The notes beneath the pieces are model-generated. The model did no database searches and had not been told where the DNA came from. It saw only the letters and a program-made list of their open reading frames with translations. The position numbers were made by a program, and so were the translations under genes. DNA of 51,497 bases from JAPLKX01 sp035530195 (GTDB lineage Bacteria; Hydrogenedentota; Hydrogenedentia; Hydrogenedentales; SLHB01): positions 1 to 51,497 of the forward strand of contig DATKVG010000086.1 in assembly GCA_035530195.1 (NCBI GenBank). The letters are read 5' to 3'. Shown here piece after piece: positions 1 to 8,561 of this stretch (the stretch's first letter is position 1; each line of letters starts with the position of its first letter).

Positions 1-1075
1 AGTAGTAGACAGGTTCGGGTGCGGGTACTTTGGCAGTCTCGAGGATCAGGCTGATTTGCTGGAAGTAAAGCTTGTGGTCTTCCCCGAGCGCGATCAGGTT
101 GAGGTCGGCGTCCCGTGAGACTTTGTCAATCGTGTACGCCAAGTCTCTGTAGCCGTACATCGAGCTCCCGTTCGCCCTCAGCAGGACAAAGTATCGGCCT
201 TCGTCGGGCGTGTATCCGAGCGGGCGGAGGTCGACCACCAGACGGCCCTCGTCATCGGTGAAAAGGGCGCCTTTGGCGCGGAGCGCGTCCATCACGGGGT
301 CGAGCCGGGCGTCTTTGAGGTAGCCGGACTCGCGGTCGAAGACGTCAAAACGGACGTCGAGCCGTTCCAGCACGGCCAGTTGCCCCTTGAGGCAGAGGTC
401 GGTGACTCTGCGGAAGGCGTCGGCGACGGCGGCGTCGCCTTCTTCCATTTTGGCGAGAAGTTCGTAACCTTGCGCGGCGAACTCGGGATCGGCTTCGGCG
501 CGCGCGTTGGCTTTCACGTAAAGGTCGAGGATTTGGTCGAACGAGAGGTCTTTGCGGTCGGCTGCGGCGAGCACGAGCAGGGCGATCTGCCGGCCCATGT
601 CGTTAACGTAATAGTGGACCTCGGTGTCGTAGCCCTCGAACCGCAGCAGGCGCGTGATGCTGTCGCCGATCATGGCGCACCGGGCCCGGCCCAGATGCGG
701 CTCCGCGTTGGGGTTGATGCTGGTGTGTTCGATGAGGGCCTTTTTGCCCGCGCCGGTGTCGTTCGAGCCGAAGTGGGCGCCTTCGCGGAATACGGCGGCC
801 ACGATTTCAGCCGAGAACCTTGCGCGGTCGAGTTTGAAGTTGACGTAGGGACCGGTGGGGGTGGCTGCGATGACGTCGGGACCGAACTGGGTCTCGGCCG
901 CGATTCGTTTTGCGAGTTCGACGGGCGGCATCGAGAGCCGGCGCGCGGCGTCGAACGTGCGCAACGCGATATCCCCCAGATCGAGTTTCGGCGCGGGCAA
1001 AAACACCAAGTCACCGGGCTCGATGCCGGGAAAGGCCGACAGAATGCCTTTCGCAAGTGATTCAAAAGCGTTCAC
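1..1075 (-). CDS. argS: Arginyl-tRNA synthetase, N-terminal part (runs off the window)
   Basis: Charges tRNA-Arg with arginine in the cytoplasm. The reading frame is open from a GTG start at 1075 to the window edge, giving about 358 residues. GGAG lies about 6 bases upstream of the GTG, which fixes the start. The first ~110 residues look like the ArgRS-specific N-terminal (Add-1) domain. The class I HIGH signature appears as HLGRAR at residues 127-132, within NPNAEPHLGRARCAMIGDS, followed by the EVHYYVNDMGRQ segment typical of ArgRS. The R in place of the last H of HIGH, and the GRAR context, resemble archaeal-type ArgRS more than the E. coli type. The KMSKS-type region and anticodon domain lie outside the window. 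Downstream neighbours are not visible. A repeat-rich stretch separates it from the divergent gene at 1466. Confidence 0.93.
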   Translation of the reverse strand, partial: MNAFESLAKGILSAFPGIEPGDLVFLPAPKLDLGDIALRTFDAARRLSMPPVELAKRIAAETQFGPDVIAATPTGPYVNFKLDRARFSAEIVAAVFREGAHFGSNDTGAGKKALIEHTSINPNAEPHLGRARCAMIGDSITRLLRFEGYDTEVHYYVNDMGRQIALLVLAAADRKDLSFDQILDLYVKANARAEADPEFAAQGYELLAKMEEGDAAVADAFRRVTDLCLKGQLAVLERLDVRFDVFDRESGYLKDARLDPVMDALRAKGALFTDDEGRLVVDLRPLGYTPDEGRYFVLLRANGSSMYGYRDLAYTIDKVSRDADLNLIALGEDHKLYFQQISLILETAKVPAPEPVYY

Positions 1076-1088
1076 ACTGGTCTCCAAA

Positions 1089-1355
1089 GCGAAAAACGGG
1101 GACTGACTCGCGACGCCTCCGGCAGTTTGAAAAAAGCGTGTCTGTCCCGAATGGCACTAAGATAAGGCCGTCAGATGTATTCGCCACAGTATTTTAGCCT
1201 GCTTCAGCAGGCTCCTCTTTGCACCCATCTTTAGATGGGGTGATATTGGCCTATCCCCTTTACAAGAGCCCGCTTCAGCGGGACTTCCCGGTGGCTTTAG
1301 CCGTTGCCGCCAGAGCCTTATCTTAGCGCCATTAGTGTCTGTCCCCGCTTTTCGC
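1089..1355. repeat. GGCAGTTTG-core dispersed palindrome, copy 1, interrupted by a second element
   Basis: Outer arms read gcgaaaaacggggactgac (from 1090) and gtctgtccccgcttttcgc (to 1355), with the family core ggcagtttg at 1121-1129. The right arm is separated from the core by a 184-bp insertion (1150-1333). The same family recurs near 10113, 12121, 18051, 23624 and 26523. The 390-bp gap 1076-1465 holds this repeat and, after it, a small hairpin gccgg/ccggc (about 1373-1393). No gene is seen. Confidence 0.8.
1150..1333. mobile_element. 184-bp inverted-repeat element nested in repeat copy 1 (MITE-like)
   Basis: Ends form a 19-bp terminal inverted repeat, 1150-1168 and 1315-1333, with 18 of 19 positions matching. 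An 11-bp direct repeat, gtgtctgtccc, flanks it (1138-1148 and 1335-1345), consistent with duplication on insertion. Inside are two small hairpins, gcctgcttcagcaggc (1198-1213) and cccgcttcagcggg (about 1269-1282). There is no ORF of note. Elements with this look are usually mobilised in trans; no cognate transposase is in the window. Confidence 0.6.
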
Positions 1356-1465
1356 GTGCCTCAAATAAAGGGGCCGGCCTTTTTCACCGGCTCCAATATG
1401 CGCATTTTCCCATATACGCCGGTTGGGAGTAAAGTACTGGGATTGGCTTTAAAGGAGATCCAGAG

Positions 1466-2254
1466 ATGAAATGTTTATGTTTGACAAGTCTGATTGGCGT
1501 ATGGATGACAGGTTTGGCGGGCGCGGAAATGTTGGCGGCGCCGAGGCAGGGCGGGGTGTACGTGGTGGCGCATCGGGGGGCTCACGAGGGGATTCCCGAG
1601 AACACGTTGCCCGCGTACGCGAAGGCGATCGACCTCGGTGCGGATTTTGTCGAGGTGGATATCCGCACGACCAAGGACGGAAAGTTTGTGAGCATCCATA
1701 ATGCCACGGTGGACGGGTACGCGGCGGGCGCGGCGGGGAAGGTGAAGGAGATGACATTTGACGAGTTGCGGGCGCTGGATGTTGGCGCCCGCGTTGGGCC
1801 GGAGTGGGCGGGCGCGCGGATCCCGACCTTCGAGGAGATTCTCGATTTGTGCCGGGGCAAGATTGGCATTTACCTGGATTTGAAAGACGCGCCGGTCGAG
1901 CCACTGCTGGAAATGATTCGCCAGCGCGGGATGGAACGGCACGTGCTGTGGTATGCGGGCCCGGCGAAGTTGCGCGAGTTGGCGAAGCTGTGCCCGGAGT
2001 CCGTGCCCATGCCCGACCCAGGCCCAGAAAAGAATTTGGCGAAAGTGTTGCAGGAGTTTAAGCCGCCCGTGGTGGCGTCCGTTTGGAAACAGTATTCCAA
2101 AACATTTGCCGACGCCTGTCATGCGGCCGGAGCCATTGTGATTGTTGACGAAGATGGAACCGAGTGCTGGCAAAAGATGCTCGAATGGAAAACGGACGGA
2201 ATTCAGACCGATCATCCGCAAGAACTCATTCAGTTGCTGCGGGACAAGAAATAA
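1466..2254 (+). CDS. Glycerophosphodiester phosphodiesterase family protein, exported
   Basis: Predicted to hydrolyse glycerophosphodiesters to glycerol 3-phosphate and an alcohol outside the cytoplasm. The 262-residue protein starts with a signal-peptide-like segment (residues 1-20, MKCLCLTSLIGVWMTGLAGA). The GDPD hallmark follows: H36-R-G with ENT at 45-47, E63-V-D65, and H78 as the second catalytic His. The C-terminal QTDHPQEL resembles the TD.P end of the barrel. Length matches UgpQ-type enzymes. AAGGAG lies about 8 bases before the ATG. It is transcribed away from argS and has no close partner, being followed by repeats. Substrate is not determinable. Confidence 0.88.
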   Translation: MKCLCLTSLIGVWMTGLAGAEMLAAPRQGGVYVVAHRGAHEGIPENTLPAYAKAIDLGADFVEVDIRTTKDGKFVSIHNATVDGYAAGAAGKVKEMTFDELRALDVGARVGPEWAGARIPTFEEILDLCRGKIGIYLDLKDAPVEPLLEMIRQRGMERHVLWYAGPAKLRELAKLCPESVPMPDPGPEKNLAKVLQEFKPPVVASVWKQYSKTFADACHAAGAIVIVDEDGTECWQKMLEWKTDGIQTDHPQELIQLLRDKK

Positions 2255-2717
2255 GGCCGCAGGCTGTGAGCCCCAATTTTCGCAAGTAAATACAGTGATG
2301 CGTCGTGCCAATATCCCCGAGGGATTCGACAACCGTCAGTCCAGCGACGCATAGCCCCAACCAAACCAGTGGCTTCTCATGGGCTGTCGTGGAAGCGGCG
2401 TCCCCCCGCTTCATCAGGCCGACCCCTCTTCCACCCCGGCAGGGGTCGGTCAATTGTCAGCCCAGGGTTGCGGCCGGCCCGTACCGATTCCTCTGTACTA
2501 CCACGCACCTCAGACTCCCACCGAAGACCCTCGCGACCACTTCACACCGGTCCAGGGCCGGCCGCTACCCTGGGTACACGTCGCACCCCAATGAACCCCG
2601 GCAGCGGGTTCGACAACCTCCCTACCCATGGCCCCTCTGCTGATCTCTCCTTGCCTTTTTGTTTTTTTTTGTCGTTTGCGTCCCTCGTCGTACTCTACCC
2701 GCGTGACGCCCCTCATC
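2255..2717. other. Gene-free interval with repeat remnants
   Basis: No gene is seen in these 463 bases. They contain a short palindrome with arms atgcgtcg/cgacgcat (about 2298-2352) enclosing cgagggattcgacaac, which resembles one end of the 185-bp repeat. A full copy of that repeat lies at 2433-2617, then a T-rich stretch at about 2654-2672. Confidence 0.6.
2433..2617. repeat. ~185-bp structured repeat, copy A (CCCAGGGTTGC family)
   Basis: Shares ordered blocks with 40998-41183: ttgtcagcccagggttgc, ccacgcacctcaga, cgaagacc, gctaccctgggtacac, atgaaccccggc and ggttcgacaac. The cccaggg and ccctggg blocks are inverted relative to one another, and each outer end carries its own ccccggc/ggggt hairpin. 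It is non-coding as far as I can see. Confidence 0.8.
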
Positions 2718-3701
2718 TTATTGCTTGGCTCGTCTCGCCAGCGACCGTTCACGGCGTTGTTTGGCGAGGGTATCGAGGAGCACGGCCAGCAGGAGCGTCG
2801 CGCCGATGACGAACGAATTCCAATAAATGTCAACATTGAAAAGGGTGAGCGCGTTGACGATCAGCGCCATGAGGAGCACGCCCAGGAATGAGCCGAGGAC
2901 GGTACCTTCGCCGCCCTGGAGGCTTGCCCCGCCGATGATGACCGCGGAGATGACCCGCAGTTCAAGCCCGTTGCCGGCGGTGACGGATGCGGCCCCGAGC
3001 CGGGCCGTCATGACGATTCCGGCCAGCGCGGCGAGTGCGCCGGTGATCGCGTAGTTGATGACCGTGACGCGTGCCACGGGGATGCCGGAGAGGACCGCAG
3101 CACGCGCGTTGCCGCCAATGTAGTAGTTCTGCCGGAAGAACCGGGACTTGCGCAGCAGCAGGTCGCCGGCCACCACGAGCACGACCGCCAGCAGGATGGG
3201 AAACTGCACGCCGCCAATCTTGCCCTGGCCAATCACATTGAACGAGTGCGGCAGCCCGGAGACGTTTTGACCGCCCGAAATCACCAGGACCAGCCCCCGC
3301 AGCACGCTCATCATGCCCAGTGTCGTGATAAATGGGTTGATGCCGATCCGGGCGATGATGAGGCCGTTGAGCGCACCGAGCCCCGTCCCCGTTGCCAGCC
3401 CCCCGGCGATAGCGGCAGGGACGGGGATGCCGCGGGCGAGCAGCAGCGCCGTGACCATGCCGCACAGCGCAAGGTTTGAGCCGACGCTGAGGTCGAACCC
3501 CCCCGCCACCAGCAACACCGTCATGCCGACCGCGACAATGCTTTCGAGTGAGAGGCTGAGCAGAATCGAGTGGATGTTGCCCACTTGCAGGAAGATCGGG
3601 GACGCGATGTGCATGCCGAGCGCGGCCGCGACAATAACGAGCAGGATCACGAACTCGCGGAAATCGGTGACGCGCCACAGCACCCGGATCAGACGCAGCA
3701 T
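2718..3701 (-). CDS. Sugar ABC transporter permease, RbsC-like
   Basis: Inner-membrane permease of a ribose/xylose-type ABC importer (327 residues). It is strongly hydrophobic with about eight to ten membrane segments. The family's conserved GGFDLSVGSN motif (about residues 67-76), NPFITTLGM segment, and late cytoplasmic EAA-like loop GGASLQGGEGTVLGS are all present. The basic tail is RRERSLARRAKQ. ATG at 3701 is preceded by AAGGAAA. It overlaps the stop of the ATPase gene by 13 bp, so the two are translationally coupled. It is last in the operon that also carries the ATPase, the binding lipoprotein and a URO-D-like gene. The sugar is unknown. Confidence 0.93.
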   Translation of the reverse strand: MLRLIRVLWRVTDFREFVILLVIVAAALGMHIASPIFLQVGNIHSILLSLSLESIVAVGMTVLLVAGGFDLSVGSNLALCGMVTALLLARGIPVPAAIAGGLATGTGLGALNGLIIARIGINPFITTLGMMSVLRGLVLVISGGQNVSGLPHSFNVIGQGKIGGVQFPILLAVVLVVAGDLLLRKSRFFRQNYYIGGNARAAVLSGIPVARVTVINYAITGALAALAGIVMTARLGAASVTAGNGLELRVISAVIIGGASLQGGEGTVLGSFLGVLLMALIVNALTLFNVDIYWNSFVIGATLLLAVLLDTLAKQRRERSLARRAKQ

Positions 3702-5236
3702 GTTGTGTTTCCTTGCGGGTTGAGTTGGACGCCGGCCGCGCAGGCGATGATGTTTTCTTCGGTTGCGGATTGCCTGTCAAACTCGCCGGCGACCCGGCCT
3801 GACCGGATGACGAGGATCCGGTCGCACAGCCCCAGCAGTTCGGGCAGGTCGCTCGATATGACCAGTATGCCGATGCCTTCTGCGGCGAGCGCCCGGAGTC
3901 GGGCGTAAATGTCGCTTTTCGCGCCGACGTCGACGCCGCGGGTAGGCTCGTCGACGATGAGCAGTTTTGGTTGCGTGCCGACCCATGCGGTGAGCAGGGC
4001 CTTTTGCTGGTTGCCCCCGGAGAGTTCGGACACGGGCCGGCGGAGGCTTGCGGCGGCAATCTTGAATTGATCGCGGGCGGCTGCGGCGAACCGCGTGATG
4101 GCCCTGTCACGCATGAGGCCGAACGGTCCGGCGAACCGGGCGAGGCTGGGCGCGGCGACGTTTTCACGGAGTCCCAGGCCGAGAAAGAGACCCTGCTCTT
4201 TTCTGTCTTCGGTGAGGTAGCCGATACCCCGCGCGATGGCTTGGCGCGGGGATTTGACGCTGATATTGGCGCCGTCGAGTTGCATCTGGCCGCGGTCGAG
4301 CGGTTCGATTCCCGCGATGGCGCGCCCGATCTCCGTCCTGCCTGCGCCGACCAGCCCCGCCATGCCCAGGATCTCACCGCGGCGGAGACTGAACGAGACG
4401 CCATTGAAGAGGTTGCCGCGGCCGCCGTTTTCAATCTCAAAAAGGGTGTCGCCGACGGGCGTCCGGCGAGCGCCGTACATGTTCACCAGTTCCCGGCCAA
4501 CCATGCTGCGGATCACGTCTTCTTCGCTCACGTCCGAGACGTTGCACGTATCAACGCGGCGCCCGTCCCGCAGGATGGTGACGCGCCCCGCGATTTCAAA
4601 AATCTCCGGGAGGTGGTGCGAAATGTAAATGAACGAGACGCCGTCGTTCTGTAGCCGGCGGATGTTGTCGAACAGGAGTCGGATCTCGCCCGCGCTCAAC
4701 GACGACGTCGGCTCGTCGAGGATCAACACCTTGGGCCGCTGCGAGATCGCCTTGAGAATCTCGACAACTTGGCGCTGGCCCATCGAGAGCCGGCGGAGAG
4801 GTGTTGCGGGATGGATGTCGAGGTTGAACAGGCGCAAGAGATTGGCGGCGTCGGTATTGAGGCGCTTGCGGTCGATGAAATTGAGAGGGCCCACGGGCTG
4901 GCGGTTGGCGAAAATGTTTTCGGCGACGGAGAGGCCGGGTACGAGGCTGAGTTCCTGGAATACGACGCTGATACCGCGGGCGATCGCGTCGTGCGGGTTG
5001 CGGAAACGGACAGGCGCGCCGTCGAGGATGATTTTCCCGGCCTCTGGCTGGTAAACGCCTGCAAGGACATGCATGAGGGTGCTTTTGCCGGCGCCGTTCT
5101 CGCCGACCAGCGCGTGGACTTCGCCGCGGCCGACTTCGATGTCGACGCCATCGAGCGCCCGAACGCCCGGGAACGACTTCACGATTCCGCGGGCCTCCAG
5201 CACGGGGACGTCGGTCGCCTGCGGCATGTCAGCCAC
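3689..5236 (-). CDS. Sugar ABC transporter ATPase with two nucleotide-binding domains (RbsA/MglA type)
   Basis: Energises the neighbouring permease. The 515-residue protein has two tandem ABC domains, the usual length for RbsA/MglA/XylG. The first has Walker A GENGAGKST at residues 45-53, signature LSMGQRQ and Walker B VLILDEPTSSL. The second has a degenerate Walker A (GLVGAGRTE, lacking the Lys-Ser/Thr), signature LSGGNQQK and Walker B LLIVDEPTRGVDVG. Such asymmetry is normal in this family. GTG at 5236 overlaps the stop of the binding-protein gene (5229); ATG at 5227 is an alternative start. The end overlaps the permease start. Confidence 0.94.
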   Translation of the reverse strand: MADMPQATDVPVLEARGIVKSFPGVRALDGVDIEVGRGEVHALVGENGAGKSTLMHVLAGVYQPEAGKIILDGAPVRFRNPHDAIARGISVVFQELSLVPGLSVAENIFANRQPVGPLNFIDRKRLNTDAANLLRLFNLDIHPATPLRRLSMGQRQVVEILKAISQRPKVLILDEPTSSLSAGEIRLLFDNIRRLQNDGVSFIYISHHLPEIFEIAGRVTILRDGRRVDTCNVSDVSEEDVIRSMVGRELVNMYGARRTPVGDTLFEIENGGRGNLFNGVSFSLRRGEILGMAGLVGAGRTEIGRAIAGIEPLDRGQMQLDGANISVKSPRQAIARGIGYLTEDRKEQGLFLGLGLRENVAAPSLARFAGPFGLMRDRAITRFAAAARDQFKIAAASLRRPVSELSGGNQQKALLTAWVGTQPKLLIVDEPTRGVDVGAKSDIYARLRALAAEGIGILVISSDLPELLGLCDRILVIRSGRVAGEFDRQSATEENIIACAAGVQLNPQGNTTCCV

Positions 5237-6221
5237 GCTGCCTCATGAAATACTCGCAGTTCGAAGCGTCAACGACAATGACGCCGGTGTCAATTTTAGC
5301 GGGCGCGCCCGTGACGCCCGCCTTGGTGTTGTCCGACGCGATCGGCGCCGGGTGGTTTGCGAGGTTGTACAGGATTTGCACCGCGTACAACGGCATGAGC
5401 GCCGTGTTCTGGACGATGGTTGCGGAGATGACGCCGTTCTTGATGTGCTCGAGCACGTCGTTCCCGCGATCCATGGCGACCACCTTGACAGCGCCGGCCT
5501 TGCCGGCTTCCCGCACGGCGGTAGCGGCCCCGTTGCCGCCCGCGGCTTCCACGCAGCCGATGCCCGCGAGGTCAGGATGCTTCTGGAGGAGCGCGGCGGC
5601 GGCCTGCGCGGCGATGATGGGATCGGATTGCGTGTCCGCGACCTGGACGAGTTCGATCCCGGGATGCTTGGCGAGCGCCGACTTGTACCCGGCAATGCGC
5701 TCATCGAGGTTGGGCTGCCCGGGTTTGGTGAGGAGGGCGACTTTCCCCTTGCCGTCGACGAGGGCCGCCAGTTTCTCGCCGCCCTTGACGCCGGCCTCGA
5801 AATTGCCCGTGCCCACAAACGCGACCCGCTTCGAGCCCTCGAGATCCGCGTCGACCGTGACGACGCGGATGCCGGCGTCGGCGGCTTTGTCGACAAGCGC
5901 GTTGAGTGAGGGTTCGAACCCGACCACGACGAGGCCCTGGGGCCGTTTTGCGATCGCCTGTTCGAACGCGGTGATCATGGCGGCCATGTCGTATTCGGCG
6001 GGGCCGACGTATTCCGTTTTTACGCCGAGTGCCTCGCCGGCGAGTTTCATGCCCAGCTTATGGTCATAGAAATAATCGAGACTGCCCAGCGCCGAAACCT
6101 CGATATACAACTGATAGGAGGTGTTTGGCGTGGTGTCCCGCGGGGTTGCCGCCGGCCGGTTGCATCCCCAGAGAACAAGCACCGCAAACATCCCCGCCGC
6201 CGCACCTTGCCACAGTCTCAT
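5229..6221 (-). CDS. Periplasmic sugar-binding lipoprotein (RbsB-like)
   Basis: Captures the sugar for the transporter encoded downstream. The 330-residue precursor begins MRLWQGAAAG and carries a lipobox LWGC with the modifiable Cys at residue 20, so it is probably membrane-anchored. The type I periplasmic-binding fold is recognisable: MITAFEQAIAKRPQGLVVVG, then IRVVTVDADLEGSKRVAFVGT, DERIAGYKSAL, and KVVAMDRGNDVLEHIKNG near the C-terminus. AGGAGG lies about 6 bases before ATG 6221. The frame is open further upstream to 6842, but that part is a shadow of the URO-D-like gene. It overlaps the ATPase gene by 8 bp. Confidence 0.93.
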   Translation of the reverse strand: MRLWQGAAAGMFAVLVLWGCNRPAATPRDTTPNTSYQLYIEVSALGSLDYFYDHKLGMKLAGEALGVKTEYVGPAEYDMAAMITAFEQAIAKRPQGLVVVGFEPSLNALVDKAADAGIRVVTVDADLEGSKRVAFVGTGNFEAGVKGGEKLAALVDGKGKVALLTKPGQPNLDERIAGYKSALAKHPGIELVQVADTQSDPIIAAQAAAALLQKHPDLAGIGCVEAAGGNGAATAVREAGKAGAVKVVAMDRGNDVLEHIKNGVISATIVQNTALMPLYAVQILYNLANHPAPIASDNTKAGVTGAPAKIDTGVIVVDASNCEYFMRQRG

Positions 6222-6264
6222 TGCGCCTCCTGCAATCGTGGCCCCGCAAGTACGCTTGCGTGTT

Positions 6265-6291
6265 TGTCCACACCGTCCACAATGTCCACTA
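6265..6291. repeat. 9-bp-period array (GTCC core), overlapping a stop codon
   Basis: Three 9-mers in tandem on the plus strand, with GTCC at 6266, 6275 and 6284. The last unit contains the TAG stop of the URO-D-like gene (6291-6289). It is the only member of the 9-bp array family in the left part of the window. Confidence 0.75.
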
Positions 6292-7557
6292 ACTGAGACC
6301 CCCAAACTCCCGCAAGGTCTCATACATCGCCGCGAGGTTCTCGGGCGGCGTCTGTGCCTGGACGTTGTGGGTCGGGTTGAAAATGAACCCGCCGCTGGGG
6401 CCGAACGTCTCGATTCGTTCGCGGACTTGTGCGCGTACTTCATCCGGCGAGCCGAACGGCAGGGTGTGCTGGGTATCCACGCCGCCGCCCCAGAACACAA
6501 TCCGGTCGCCATAGTTTTGCTTGAGGCTTTTGGCTTCCATGTCGGCGGCGGAACATTGAACCGGGTTAAGGATATCAAACCCGGCGTCGATGAAGTCGGG
6601 CAGGAATGCGGCAACGGACCCGCACGAGTGGATAAAGGTTTTCCATGCGGTGTGGTGGTGGATCCAGGTGTTGACCTGCTGGTGGAACGGCTTGTAGAGA
6701 TGCCGGTAGGCCTCGACCGAGATGAACGGGCCGCGTTGCGTGCCAAAATCCGTGCCCGTAACGAACACGGCGGCGACTCTATCGCCGACGGCCGCATGGA
6801 TCTTCTCCAGGTTGCCCAGGGCAATCTCGCACTGGCATTCAAACACGCTGTAAACGTAATCGCGGCGCGTTATCGTGCTGATGTACCACTCCGAGATGTC
6901 GCGGATCCCCCGCGGGTATTTGAGCCACGGCGCCGGGACCAGCGCAATGTCCCCGAACGCCGTGCCGCCGAAACTGGCGAGGATGGCTTTGTCGGTCCGC
7001 GTATGAAGCCGTTCGGCTTCCATGCGAAGGTGGTTGAGATCCGCGTCGGAGATGGGGCCGAACTCCTGGAGGTTATCCTGGATGTCGAGCAGGTTGTCGT
7101 CGATTTCGGGCTGGCGGACCATGGTGTCGAAATACCACCCGCCTTTGGGCATGCGACCGCTGGGGGGCGCCGATTGGTCGCCTTCAGGATACATGAAAAT
7201 GTCGCCGTTCTCGTCCGGCTCCGTGTTGAATGCGGCGGGGACCAGCACCGGCGTGCCGTCGAACGTCACCCACGGTTTCCAGTGCTTGTTTTCGAACCCG
7301 AACAGGTTGCGCGGGCCGGCGAGGCCGACCACGTCGACCCCAAGCGCCTCCATGAGGTCCGGGCCGATTTCACCGAGCATCTGGTAGGGCTCGACGACCT
7401 TGACCCGCGTGCCCGGCGCGTCCAGACCAAGCGTCTGCCGCAGGACGTACACGGCGGAGACGTGCATGCCCGTAACAGCGCTGGCACCGAGGTCGAGCGG
7501 GACCCGGTCCGGTTGCTGGTGGCGAAGTGAGCAGGCAACACGTTCGCGAGAAGTCAT
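6289..7557 (-). CDS. Uroporphyrinogen decarboxylase (URO-D) family protein, MtaA/CmuA-like
   Basis: A 422-residue member of the URO-D superfamily, longer than HemE (about 350) and lacking an evident HemE N-terminal signature. The H310-S-C312-G motif in FIHSCGSVAAFLP is the zinc-site HxCG pattern of corrinoid or thiol methyltransferases such as MtaA. The C-terminal FNPTHNVQAQTPPEN is typical of the subgroup common in PVC bacteria. The real substrate is unknown; it may act on a methylated sugar or other methyl donor. It is first in the operon with an RbsABC-type importer, 67 bp upstream of the binding-protein gene. ATG 7557 has AAAGGA about 10 bases upstream. It diverges from the ThuA-like gene. 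Confidence 0.85.
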   Translation of the reverse strand: MTSRERVACSLRHQQPDRVPLDLGASAVTGMHVSAVYVLRQTLGLDAPGTRVKVVEPYQMLGEIGPDLMEALGVDVVGLAGPRNLFGFENKHWKPWVTFDGTPVLVPAAFNTEPDENGDIFMYPEGDQSAPPSGRMPKGGWYFDTMVRQPEIDDNLLDIQDNLQEFGPISDADLNHLRMEAERLHTRTDKAILASFGGTAFGDIALVPAPWLKYPRGIRDISEWYISTITRRDYVYSVFECQCEIALGNLEKIHAAVGDRVAAVFVTGTDFGTQRGPFISVEAYRHLYKPFHQQVNTWIHHHTAWKTFIHSCGSVAAFLPDFIDAGFDILNPVQCSAADMEAKSLKQNYGDRIVFWGGGVDTQHTLPFGSPDEVRAQVRERIETFGPSGGFIFNPTHNVQAQTPPENLAAMYETLREFGGLS

Positions 7558-7684
7558 TTCTGCCGTATTCCTTTGGGCTGCGACAATAGCCGGGCCATTT
7601 TACCATGATTGGCGGGGCCGTTGCAGGTGGATTAAGGGGTTGCTGAATCGTAGAATGGAAGAAACTTATCGGGAGGGCAGGCGG

Positions 7685-8410
7685 ATGGGCACCGGGATTC
7701 GCGTAACCGTGTGGAATGAGGGAAGGCATGAGAAGACCCATGAGAAGGTGCGCGAGCTTTACCCGCAGGGGATGGGTTTTCAGATCGCGCAGTTTTTGGA
7801 GAAGCAGCCGGGCATCGCGTCGGTGCGTGTGGCGCAGTTGGACGACCCCGGGCAGGGGCTGACGAAGAAAACCCTCGATACAACCGACGTCATGACGTGG
7901 TGGGGCCACATGGCGCATCACGACGTCACCGACGCCAACGCGGCGCGGGTGCAACAGCGTGTGCTGGACGGGATGGGGCTGATCGTTCTTCATAGCGGGC
8001 ATGTTTCAAAACCGTTCATGCGGCTGATGGGCACGGGCTGCATGTTGAAATGGCGCGATGCCGGCGAGCGCGAACGGTTGTGGGTGGTCGATCCGGGCCA
8101 TCCAATCACCGACGGGATTCCGGAGTATTTCGAGATCGATCAGGTCGAGATGTACGGTGAACATTTCGATATCCCGCAGCCGGACCAGTTGGTCTTCATC
8201 AGTTGGTTCCAGGGCGGCGAGGTGTTCCGGAGCGGATGTTGCTGGCATCGGGGTAAGGGGAAGATCTTCTATTTCCGGCCCGGCCACGAGACGTTCCCGA
8301 TCTATTATCACGAGACGGTGTTGCGCGTGATTGCGAATGCGGTACGGTGGGCGGCGCCCAGCGGTGTGCCGCAGATTACCCGCGGAAATACCCAGCCGGT
8401 CGAACGATGA
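7685..8410 (+). CDS. ThuA-like (trehalose utilisation) domain protein
   Basis: A 241-residue class I glutamine amidotransferase-like fold of the ThuA family. It begins IRVTVWNEGRHEKTHEKV and contains DVMTWWGHMAHHDV, GLIVLHSGHVSKPFMRLMG and a C-terminal KIFYFRPGHETFPIYY, all hallmarks of ThuA. In rhizobia ThuA acts in trehalose/keto-sugar catabolism; elsewhere the function is unproven. ATG 7685 is preferred because GGGAGG lies 9 bases upstream; the ATG at 7655 lacks a site. It diverges from the URO-D-like/transporter operon and probably belongs to the same sugar regulon. Confidence 0.88.
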   Translation: MGTGIRVTVWNEGRHEKTHEKVRELYPQGMGFQIAQFLEKQPGIASVRVAQLDDPGQGLTKKTLDTTDVMTWWGHMAHHDVTDANAARVQQRVLDGMGLIVLHSGHVSKPFMRLMGTGCMLKWRDAGERERLWVVDPGHPITDGIPEYFEIDQVEMYGEHFDIPQPDQLVFISWFQGGEVFRSGCCWHRGKGKIFYFRPGHETFPIYYHETVLRVIANAVRWAAPSGVPQITRGNTQPVER

Positions 8411-8460
8411 AACGCACGGGTTTGGCAGCGGGCCGATTGGGACGGGCATTAGCTGCGGCC

Positions 8461-8490
8461 CGCTTACGTGCGGCCCGCTTACGTGCGGCC
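8461..8490. repeat. Two-unit 15-bp tandem repeat
   Basis: Two exact copies of cgcttacgtgcggcc, preceded by a partial unit (8452-8460), directly upstream of a promoter-like sequence. Confidence 0.8.
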
Positions 8491-8501
8491 CCGCACGCCC
8501 C

Positions 8502-8530
8502 TTGACAGTCAATTCAGGTGAAGTTACACT
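8502..8530 (+). promoter_or_regulatory. Sigma70-type promoter for the DJ-1-like gene
   Basis: TTGACA (8502-8507), a 17-bp spacer and TACACT (8525-8530). The start codon follows at 8562. The match to consensus is good; activity is inferred. Confidence 0.6.
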
Positions 8531-8561
8531 CAATTACTTGTCCGGATGAGGAGTTATCGCT

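Noticed and set aside
2305..2836. Several 70-150 residue ORFs in the repeat region before the permease
   Set aside because: They are encoded by the 185-bp repeat and the reverse of the permease gene, with low-complexity composition and no start sites.
5229..6842. 537-residue version of the sugar-binding protein
   Set aside because: The first ~200 residues are a shadow of the URO-D-like gene; a lipoprotein signal and AGGAGG place the start at 6221.
8411..8561. The 15-bp tandem repeat as part of the 9-bp array family
   Set aside because: Different unit length, sequence and position (upstream of a promoter, not at a stop codon).
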